Shown here: piece after piece, positions 5,965-10,821 of the stretch | Layout of the letters: each line of letters begins with the position of its first letter | How positions within the stretch are numbered: the first letter of the stretch is position 1 | Origin: Deltaproteobacteria bacterium | GTDB lineage: Bacteria > Myxococcota > UBA796 > SXON01 | Direction of reading: 5' to 3' | Length of the DNA stretch: 10,821 bases | NCBI GenBank assembly: GCA_947483545.1 | Contig: CANKNP010000173.1 | Span: 1-10,821 of the forward strand | The notes under the pieces: model-generated | What the model saw: the letters and a program-made list of their open reading frames with translations, nothing else | What the model was told of the DNA's origin: nothing | Database searches by the model: none | Translations under genes and position numbers: made by a program

Positions 5965-6823
5965 CGGTGGCGTAGGCCCCGCCGTGCTCTGGCACAAACG
6001 CGCTGCCGTCCCACGCGTAGCGCTCGACCACGCCGATGCCCGTGGCGTCTACCTCGTAGACGTTGAAGTGGGCCGTACGCCCGCGCTTGGGCAGGTGCGA
6101 ATACCCCGCCGCGCCGGGGTCCAGGATCGGCACACACCGCTCGCCGTCTCCTGTGGTTCCGGTGCACCCGCCGAGCGTCGTGCGAAAACCATGGTGCTCA
6201 TGCCCGTGAAGCACCGCCACGACATGGGCGTGTCGGGCGATGATCGCCTCGATGGCGTCTGCGTTTCGGAGGGCGCGCGTCGAGGGCCCGTAGGGGTTTC
6301 CCCGCCGGTCGCGGAGCGGGTAGTGAACCCCAAGGATGACCCGCCGATCGCTGGATCCCAGCGAGGCATCGAGCGCCTTCAGCGTGGCCTCGGTGGCGAA
6401 CCCCCGGGAGAGCCAGTCGGGCTCGCATACATCGGCGAGGCAGAGGTCGAGCGGCCCGAGGTCGAACCGCCGGACGCTCTTGGGCCCAAAATAGCGTTCG
6501 TACCGGCCGAGGCTCTCTTCGGTGTACACGTCGTGGTTGCCGGGGATGCAGTGAAACGGCAGCGTGGCGAGCGGGGCGAGGAGCGACTTTACGCCTTCAA
6601 ACTCGGCTTCGGTCGCCGTTGAGGTCAGATCACCGGTGCACAAGATCTGGTCAGGACAGGTGGCGAGCACGGCCCCCGGGAGCGCCGCCTGAACCTCCTG
6701 GGAGAAGTGGCTCCCCCGGCCCAAAAGGTGCAGGTTCACCACGCCGAGGACCCGCTTGTTGAACAGGTCCGCGAGCCCGGCCGGACGCGCCACATGGATG
6801 TCGGTGATGTGCGCGAGCCGCAT
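5957..6823 (-). CDS. Calcineurin-like metallophosphoesterase
   Basis: A 288-residue phosphoesterase with the full two-metal motif set: DIH (Asp8, His10), GD (64-65), GNHD (96-99), GVHYP (His167) and GHEH (207-210, with His208 and His210). The TDIHVARP opening and overall order resemble class III cyclic-nucleotide phosphodiesterases such as CpdA, but the fold serves many substrates, including nucleotides and phospholipid headgroups. No signal peptide is visible, so it should act in the cytoplasm. ATG 6823 begins right at the first core strand (MRLAHITDIH). It is the first gene of the minus-strand set and overlaps the exporter gene by 8 bp. That pairing makes a role in envelope precursor metabolism conceivable. 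It is divergent from the gene at 6860 across 36 bp holding a palindrome. Confidence 0.9.
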   Translation of the reverse strand: MRLAHITDIHVARPAGLADLFNKRVLGVVNLHLLGRGSHFSQEVQAALPGAVLATCPDQILCTGDLTSTATEAEFEGVKSLLAPLATLPFHCIPGNHDVYTEESLGRYERYFGPKSVRRFDLGPLDLCLADVCEPDWLSRGFATEATLKALDASLGSSDRRVILGVHYPLRDRRGNPYGPSTRALRNADAIEAIIARHAHVVAVLHGHEHHGFRTTLGGCTGTTGDGERCVPILDPGAAGYSHLPKRGRTAHFNVYEVDATGIGVVERYAWDGSAFVPEHGGAYATGG

Positions 6824-6833
6824 GGGGGGACCG

Positions 6834-6847
6834 TAGCCCGCGGGCTA
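6834..6847. promoter_or_regulatory. Perfect 14-bp palindrome between divergent genes
   Basis: TAGCCCGCGGGCTA is identical to its reverse complement. It lies almost centrally in the 36-bp gap between the phosphoesterase start (6823, minus) and the start at 6860 (plus). Position and symmetry fit an operator for a dimeric regulator acting on both genes, but no regulator gene is adjacent. It could instead be chance, given the GC-rich core. Confidence 0.4.
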
Positions 6848-6859
6848 TGAGACGACGAG

Positions 6860-7489
6860 ATGAGCGACCCCCGCACCCTCCTTGAGCAAGCCGCCGAGCA
6901 GCGCCTGACGTGCGAGCTCATGCCCCGCGCCGGACAGACATGGTCCCGAGCCACCATCGAGCGCGTGGAGCGCGGCGGGGTCGTCATGCGCGTGGAGGAG
7001 GGCGGCATCCTCGCGGGGGCGGACGTGCGGTGCTGGATCCGCGTGGAGGGCGTGCCCTACACGTTCGACGCCAGCGTGCTCCGGACCGCCGTGCCCGTCT
7101 CGGACCGCAGCGAGTCGGGCGTGCTGCTCGGGTTCATCGACCACTGGGAGGTCGCTACGCGCAGCGCGGGGACCATGGTGCTCGAAGCCCTGCCGCCGAC
7201 CGGCGGGCCCGTGTCGTTGCTGGGGGGAGCGATCCAGCTCGTGGACTTGGAGCCGCAGCTTTGGACGGTCACGACCCCCGCAGACGCGCCGCTGATCTTT
7301 GTGGAAGGCGGATATCTCCGCCTGCGGATCGGGGTGGCCGACTCGGCACCGATGGAGCTTGGCTGCAAGGTGCGGCGGCTCCGGCACGGGAGCGGGCACC
7401 TTCTGTATGCGCTGGAGATCCAAGAGGTGAACGATCCGGTGCGGTATGCGGAGATGGTGGGGGCGGTGCGGGAGGTTTTGGGGTTGTAG
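6860..7489 (+). CDS. Uncharacterised protein, possibly PilZ/YcgR-like two-barrel protein
   Basis: A 209-residue soluble protein with alternating short beta strands. Residues 15-100 (CELMPRAGQTWSRATIERVE, then GVVMRVEEG and YTFDASVLRTAVPV) resemble the N-terminal barrel of YcgR-like proteins. Residues 120-190, ending YALEIQEVNDPVRYAEMV, resemble the last part of a PilZ barrel. The c-di-GMP signature RxxxR followed by D/NxSxxG is not visible, so nucleotide binding is doubtful and the family assignment is tentative. No signal peptide or membrane helix is seen. ATG 6860 has only a weak purine-rich leader. It is divergent from the phosphoesterase, and its stop lies five bases from the convergent sirtuin stop. 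The coding call is strong from the protein-like composition; the function is unknown. Confidence 0.75.
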   Translation: MSDPRTLLEQAAEQRLTCELMPRAGQTWSRATIERVERGGVVMRVEEGGILAGADVRCWIRVEGVPYTFDASVLRTAVPVSDRSESGVLLGFIDHWEVATRSAGTMVLEALPPTGGPVSLLGGAIQLVDLEPQLWTVTTPADAPLIFVEGGYLRLRIGVADSAPMELGCKVRRLRHGSGHLLYALEIQEVNDPVRYAEMVGAVREVLGL

Positions 7490-7494
7490 GGCTC

Positions 7495-8295
7495 CTAGGC
7501 CAGCGCCCCAACCAACGCCGGCAACGCCACTTCCGATGGTGCCTGCAGCCACCGCCCACCCCCATCGAACGGCGCTGAGTGCGGGTCGAGCGTCCAGACC
7601 TTGGCGCCGCTCTCCGCCGCTGCAGTGCTGGCCAGCTCGGTGATCCCGACCGAGAAGCTCGTACCGATGAACACGACGAGATCCGCCTCCTGGCAGAGCG
7701 TTGCGGCCTCCCGGAAGCGGTACTCCGCGTGCTCGTTGTAGGACTCGTCGAACCACAGCACGTGAGCCCGGAGCAGCGCTGCGCACGCCGGACAACGTGG
7801 GAGCGTGTCGATGCCGGGGGCGGCGCGGAAGGCGTCGAACAGCGCATCCTCGCGGGCCAGCGAGCCGAACGGTGCGCCGTGGTCACAGCCCTCGCGCGAG
7901 CAACGGAGACGACGGGCCGCGCCGTGGACCTCGATGACATCGTGCGTGCGGGCCAACACGTGCAGGCCGTCGATGTTCTGCGTCACGAGGCGCAACGCGC
8001 CGGCTTCTCCAGCCTTCCAGGCCTGGAGTTGGGTGATCGCGTGGTGCGCCGGGTTCGGCTGCGCCTCTCTGCACGCGTCGAAACGGGCCAGGTAGAAGCT
8101 CCACTGCTGGACGGGATCCTTCAGGAACATCCAACGGGTACCCATCGTCATCACGGTCTTCGACCACACGGCGTCGGCCGACCCGCGGAACGGGGCGATG
8201 CCGCTGGCGACGGAGATGCCGGCGCCGGTGAGAAACAAGGGGCGTTCGGCCTGCTGGAGATCGGCGGCGAGGGCGTTGAGGAGGGTGGGGTTCAT
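7495..8295 (-). CDS. Sir2-family NAD-dependent protein deacylase (class III/CobB-like)
   Basis: A 266-residue sirtuin that uses NAD+ to remove acyl groups from protein lysines, giving O-acyl-ADP-ribose and nicotinamide, in the cytoplasm. GAGIS (24-28) and APFRG (34-38) form the NAD loop, TQNIDGLH is at 105-112, and His124 in VIEVHG is the catalytic base. Zinc ligands are Cys132 and Cys137 (CSREGC, a wider gap than the usual CxxC) and Cys168 and Cys171 (CPAC). GTSFSVGI (211-218) closes the NAD site. Tyr68 and Arg71 in FYLAR match the YxxR of CobB and SIRT5 that recognises succinyl and malonyl lysine, so desuccinylase or demalonylase activity is likely. ATG 8295 is chosen because the extra residues from an upstream start (8421) are Pro/Ser/Gly-rich and unlike the family. 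It is divergent from the plus-strand lipid-transport set with a 65-bp gap. Confidence 0.95.
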   Translation of the reverse strand: MNPTLLNALAADLQQAERPLFLTGAGISVASGIAPFRGSADAVWSKTVMTMGTRWMFLKDPVQQWSFYLARFDACREAQPNPAHHAITQLQAWKAGEAGALRLVTQNIDGLHVLARTHDVIEVHGAARRLRCSREGCDHGAPFGSLAREDALFDAFRAAPGIDTLPRCPACAALLRAHVLWFDESYNEHAEYRFREAATLCQEADLVVFIGTSFSVGITELASTAAAESGAKVWTLDPHSAPFDGGGRWLQAPSEVALPALVGALA

Positions 8296-8350
8296 GGGGT
8301 CTTCTATCTCCGGGCCCCGGGGCGACGAGGCGGGTAGACTGTAGAGGCTT

Positions 8351-8354
8351 GGAG
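8351..8354 (+). promoter_or_regulatory. Ribosome binding site for the small exported protein
   Basis: GGAG is followed by six bases (tctcac) and ATG 8361. This is the clearest Shine-Dalgarno in the window, and it supports translation of the small gene and its start over the in-frame TTG at 8349. Confidence 0.6.
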
Positions 8355-8360
8355 TCTCAC

Positions 8361-8645
8361 ATGCTGTTGGTGTACGTTGCCCTGGCCCTCGCGGCGGAGA
8401 CCCCGGCGATCGACCCAACAACCGATCGCTGGGCCGATTTCCTGGTGGTGGACACCCTCGGAGACTGGCCGAAGGCCGACCCCAGCTGTCGGATTGGCTG
8501 CGCCTACCGGGTTCCTTCGGATTTCCTTGTCCGTGTCCCCGCCGGCGTCCCCGCTGCCGACCCCGTGACCGCCACGTTCTTGTACTGGCGCCTTCCCCCC
8601 CAGACCGGGCGATGGCGTTGGGCGCCTACCGATCGGCCTCGATGA
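8361..8645 (+). CDS. Small exported protein encoded ahead of mlaE
   Basis: A 94-residue protein with a short hydrophobic leader (MLLVYVALALAAETPA) and a plausible cleavage after LAA. The mature part has two close cysteines, C43 and C47 (SCRIGC), which could form a disulfide in the periplasm, and many Pro, Trp and Asp residues. I do not recognise a family. A good Shine-Dalgarno (8351-8354) and the ATGA overlap of its stop with the MlaE-like start (8642-8645) argue that it is a real gene, translationally coupled to the transporter. It may be an accessory periplasmic partner of the MlaE/MlaF pair; that is inference from position only. It bears no resemblance to an MCE domain. Confidence 0.65.
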   Translation: MLLVYVALALAAETPAIDPTTDRWADFLVVDTLGDWPKADPSCRIGCAYRVPSDFLVRVPAGVPAADPVTATFLYWRLPPQTGRWRWAPTDRPR

Positions 8646-9373
8646 TCCGCTGGCTCGGTGCCTTCGCCTGGTTCGTCGTGGACTGGACCCGCGCCTGCCT
8701 GTTCCGCCGCCCCCCGCCGGGCCGTGTGATCGAAGAGGCGTTCCGCATCGGGGTCATGAGCCTGCCCGTGCTGCTCACCATCAGCGTATTCGTGGGCACG
8801 AACCTCGCGCTTCAGGGCTACCACGCGTTTGTGCCCCTCGGGGGGCAGCGGCTCGTGGGGATGTTCGTCGCCCTCGCGGGGATTCGGGAGCTGGCGCCCA
8901 TCATCGCGGCGGCGATGGTCTCCTCGAAGGCTGGCACCGAGATGGCGAGCCAGATCGCGGTGATGAAGACCCGCGAGCAGATCGACGCGCTCGAGGTCAT
9001 GGCGGTGAACCCCCTCTGGTGGCTCGTGACCCCGCGACTGTACGGGATCATCCTCGTGATGCCCGCGCTCACCGTGATCTCGATCTTCACCACTGTGGCG
9101 GCGAGCTACCTGTGCGCCACGATCCAGCTTGGCCTGAACGGGGCCGTGTTCTTGGACTTTGCGAGGGACGCCACAAGCGGGTTGGATCTCCTGGCCGGGA
9201 TCATCAAGGGCTTTGTTTTCGGTATCGTCATTTGTTTCGTGAGCACGTACTGCGGTTTCGCGAGCAAGAAGGGGCCCGAAGGCGTCGGGCAAGCCACCAA
9301 CGCGGCGGTCGTGATCTCCAGCGTCGCGTGTGTGTCGATCAACTACCTCGTCTCCCAGGTGCTGTATGGATGA
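8642..9373 (+). CDS. MlaE-family ABC transporter permease
   Basis: A 243-residue inner-membrane permease of the MlaE/YrbE family, which with an MlaF ATPase and an MCE protein moves phospholipids between inner and outer membranes. Family landmarks are present in order: SLPVLLTISVFVGTNLALQG (40-59), IRELAPIIAAAMV (81-93), MASQIAVMKTREQIDALEVM (101-120), NPLWWLVTPR (123-132) and GPEGVGQATNAAVV (211-224). About five hydrophobic segments are seen. ATG 8642 is preferred because it forms ATGA with the upstream stop and leaves a normal N-terminus; an in-frame ATG at 8612 lies inside the upstream gene. The stop is overlapped by the MlaF start in the 8-base ATGGATGA. The length is slightly below the usual 250-260 residues. 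Confidence 0.93.
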   Translation: MIRWLGAFAWFVVDWTRACLFRRPPPGRVIEEAFRIGVMSLPVLLTISVFVGTNLALQGYHAFVPLGGQRLVGMFVALAGIRELAPIIAAAMVSSKAGTEMASQIAVMKTREQIDALEVMAVNPLWWLVTPRLYGIILVMPALTVISIFTTVAASYLCATIQLGLNGAVFLDFARDATSGLDLLAGIIKGFVFGIVICFVSTYCGFASKKGPEGVGQATNAAVVISSVACVSINYLVSQVLYG

Positions 9374-10148
9374 GCCGATCGTCTTTGAGGGGGTGAGCAA
9401 GCGTTTTGGCGCGCTCACGGTGTTGGACGACGTGTCCCTCACCTTCCCGCGAGGACAGACCACCGCGGTGATCGGCCCCTCGGGGACCGGCAAGAGCGTG
9501 CTGCTCAAGCACATCGTCGGGCTCCTGCACCCGGACTCGGGCATCGTGCGTGTGTTGGGGTGTGACATCGCGCACGCCCGGGATCGCGAGGTGTACGCGG
9601 TGCGCAAGCGCCTCGGGATGCTCTTTCAAGACGGCGCGCTGTTCGATTCGCTCTGCGTGGGCGAAAATATCGCGTTCCCGCTGATGCAACACCGCAGGGA
9701 TCTCTCGGCCAAGAAGCGGAGGGAGCGCGTGGATGAGGTGCTGGAGATGGTCGAGCTGCCCGGCCTGTATGATCGCGCCACGAGCGCGCTCTCAGGGGGG
9801 CAGCGCAAGCGCGTGGGGCTGGCCCGCGCGATCGTGAACGAGCCGGAGATCGTGCTGTTCGACGAGCCGAACTCCGGCTTGGATCCGATGACCTCCGACG
9901 CGATCGACGGGCTCATCCACGCGATGAAGGCGAAGCTCGGGATCACGTTCGTCGTCATTTCCCACGACATTGTTGGCACCATCAACGTCGCAGACCGAAT
10001 CGCGATGCTGTACCAGGGCAAATTGATCGCGAACGGGCCAACGGCCGAGGTCGTGCGATCCGAACACCCCGTGCTGCGGCGATTCCTGGGCCGGAACCTG
10101 ATCTTGCCGGAAGGGCCGGACGGGGAATTGAGATTGCCGGGGGTGTGA
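9366..10148 (+). CDS. MlaF-family ABC transporter ATP-binding protein
   Basis: A 260-residue ATPase that drives the MlaE permease. Walker A GPSGTGKS (37-44), Q-loop Gln88 in LFQDGALFDSL, signature LSGGQRKRV (142-150), Walker B IVLFDE (162-167) followed by PNSGLDP, and His200 in ISHD are all intact. The LFQDGALFDSL segment and the MKAKLGITFVVISHD stretch are typical of MlaF and not of general ABC ATPases. ATG 9366 overlaps the permease stop by 8 bp; an upstream in-frame start at 9330 would add residues read from inside the permease gene. No MCE-domain gene follows: the plus strand is silent after this stop and a minus-strand gene converges on it. The substrate-binding partner must be encoded elsewhere. 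Confidence 0.95.
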   Translation: MDEPIVFEGVSKRFGALTVLDDVSLTFPRGQTTAVIGPSGTGKSVLLKHIVGLLHPDSGIVRVLGCDIAHARDREVYAVRKRLGMLFQDGALFDSLCVGENIAFPLMQHRRDLSAKKRRERVDEVLEMVELPGLYDRATSALSGGQRKRVGLARAIVNEPEIVLFDEPNSGLDPMTSDAIDGLIHAMKAKLGITFVVISHDIVGTINVADRIAMLYQGKLIANGPTAEVVRSEHPVLRRFLGRNLILPEGPDGELRLPGV

Positions 10149-10177
10149 GGGGGATGGCGGCCAATGCCGGGCGGCTT

Positions 10178-10240
10178 GGAACCCCGGGCCGCAGCTTGGG
10201 ATCGGGCCGTGGGACGCCGCAAAATTTCGGCGGGGGTTCC
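10178..10240. terminator. Possible stem-loop in a convergent intergenic region
   Basis: GGAACCCC (10178-10185) is complementary to GGGGTTCC (10233-10240), and a small hairpin CGCCG/CGGCG (10215-10232) lies between them. They sit in the 101-bp gap between the convergent MlaF and small-protein genes, where a bidirectional terminator is expected. There is no T-run, so this is not a classical intrinsic terminator. Confidence 0.25.
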
Positions 10241-10249
10241 TGGGCCTGC

Positions 10250-10576
10250 TCACCCGCCGGAGGCTCGCACCCAGTTGGTGAAGGTGCAGTCGTTGTACAC
10301 GGCGGTCGGCTCGCCCCCGGGCCACACATGGATGTCGAGGCCCGCATCGTCAGCCGGGAACATTCCCATGGTGATGACTGGGCCGTCGCGATCATAGATT
10401 CCCACCGACACCTCCTGGTCAGTGACCGACGCCGACGGCGCCTCGAGGCTCACTGTGGCGGTCCCGTGTACTACAGAGTCCCCCTCCGGGCAGCCACCGC
10501 CCTGGCGCAGGATTTCGCACAGAGTGGCCGTGACGAGCGCGAAGAACAGCAACAGCACGCCACAGGCGTATCCCAA
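10250..10576 (-). CDS. Small membrane-anchored or secreted protein of unknown function
   Basis: A 108-residue protein opening with a hydrophobic helix (CGVLLLFFALVTATLC, 5-20) and then a soluble beta-like domain with two further cysteines, Cys29 and Cys97, which could pair in the periplasm. The TATLC sequence resembles a lipobox, but Leu before Cys is not accepted in canonical ones, so a membrane anchor or uncleaved signal is as likely. The start is TTG 10576 by frame; GTG at 10558 is an alternative that keeps the hydrophobic helix. Neither has a good Shine-Dalgarno. I do not recognise the family. It converges on MlaF and lies about 100 bp from the tandem array. The hydrophobic leader followed by an acidic domain of protein-like composition supports a real gene, moderately. 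Confidence 0.55.
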   Translation of the reverse strand: MGYACGVLLLFFALVTATLCEILRQGGGCPEGDSVVHGTATVSLEAPSASVTDQEVSVGIYDRDGPVITMGMFPADDAGLDIHVWPGGEPTAVYNDCTFTNWVRASGG

Positions 10577-10679
10577 TCCCGGGGCGCGGTCAGTCAGTAT
10601 CGGTTCGAATCGCGGGTACCTTGTTGACCCGCCTCAAGGGAGCCGCCCGGACGGGCCCGGCGCCCGGGGCCGCCCCGGC

Positions 10680-10821
10680 GCAACCGAACTCGAAGAGCTT
10701 GGCCGCGCTCGGGCAGTTCGGTTGCTGTGGGCAACCGAACTCGAAGAGCTTGGCCGCGCTCGGGCAGTTCGGTTGCTGTGGGCAACCGAACTCGAAGAGC
10801 TTGGCCGCGCTCGGGCAGTTC
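10680..10821. repeat. 51-bp palindromic tandem repeat array, continuing past the window
   Basis: Units start at 10680, 10731 and 10782. The first two are identical base for base, and the third is identical for the 40 bases present before the window ends. Each unit has perfect 11-bp inverted arms, GCAACCGAACT and AGTTCGGTTGC, around a 24-base centre with a further GAGC/GCTC pairing, and a 5-base linker (tgtgg). Neighbouring arms can also pair across the linker as an 11-bp stem with a 5-base loop. The period is 17 codons, and all six frames through the unit lack stops. A very GC-rich stretch (10629-10679) with small hairpins precedes the array. There are no variable spacers, so it is not CRISPR. 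The function is unknown. Confidence 0.9.

Noticed and set aside
5957..6823. LpxH, the lipid A pathway UDP-diacylglucosamine hydrolase, suggested by the MsbA-like neighbour
   Set aside because: The N-terminal motif is TDIHVARP and the overall pattern is CpdA-like; the SD-L/I-HL start of LpxH is absent. The name was kept at family level.
8296..8421. N-terminal extension of the sirtuin from an upstream start
   Set aside because: The 42 extra residues are Pro/Ser/Gly-rich, unlike the family, and would overlap the ribosome binding site and start of the divergent small gene.
8504..9607. Minus-strand open frame of 367 codons
   Set aside because: It is antisense to MlaE and MlaF, has a charged, low-complexity composition and shows no recognisable domain.
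10598..10622. tRNA-like T-loop (ggttcgaatc)
   Set aside because: The flanking bases do not form a T-stem, and no acceptor stem, anticodon arm or D-arm could be assembled around it.
10594..10785. Minus-strand frame through the array giving a 17-residue peptide repeat
   Set aside because: All six frames are open across the unit because its length is a multiple of three and it lacks stops, so openness is not evidence. The palindromic structure explains the sequence better, and there is no Shine-Dalgarno.
10680..10821. CRISPR array
   Set aside because: Whole 51-bp units repeat exactly with no variable spacers, and no cas-like gene is present in the window.

Overview
The window is GC-rich, tightly packed bacterial chromosome with many 4-8 bp start/stop overlaps and several GTG or TTG starts. 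The gene set points to a Gram-negative didermic bacterium: an MlaE/MlaF lipid transporter pair, an MsbA-type exporter, a GT4 glycosyltransferase and a DUF3108 periplasmic protein. The base composition and the HEAT/LRV-like protein coupled to coaX suggest a Myxococcota (former Deltaproteobacteria)-type organism, but that placement is an inference. No phage, transposon, plasmid, CRISPR array, rRNA or tRNA gene is visible.

Layout. (1) 1-1252, minus strand: type III pantothenate kinase (coaX), translationally coupled to a HEAT/LRV-like protein that runs off the left edge. (2) 1284-1916, plus strand: a histidine phosphatase, divergent from coaX across only 31 bp. It converges on the next block, and both stop codons fall inside a pair of 33-bp imperfect direct repeats (1914-2041). 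(3) 2027-6823, minus strand: an overlapping five-gene set read in the order calcineurin-like phosphoesterase, MsbA-like ABC exporter, alkyltransferase-like (ATL) protein, DUF3108 protein, GT4 glycosyltransferase. Envelope functions dominate and the ATL protein is the outlier. The ATL frame carries about 100 extra codons that look like captured intergenic DNA with nested inverted repeats. (4) 6860-7489, plus strand: an uncharacterised protein, possibly PilZ/YcgR-like, divergent from the phosphoesterase across 36 bp that contain a perfect 14-bp palindrome. (5) 7495-8295, minus strand: a class III-type sirtuin. (6) 8361-10148, plus strand: small exported protein, MlaE permease and MlaF ATPase, all start/stop coupled, with no MCE (MlaD) gene following. 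(7) 10250-10576, minus strand: a small membrane-anchored orphan protein. (8) 10680 to the right edge: a tandem array of an exactly repeated 51-bp palindromic unit that continues beyond the window.

Most genes are ordinary metabolic or envelope genes. I do not see a complete new defence or mobile system. The items most worth a second look are the 51-bp palindromic tandem array, the repeat pair at the convergent junction, and the inverted-repeat element inside the ATL reading frame.
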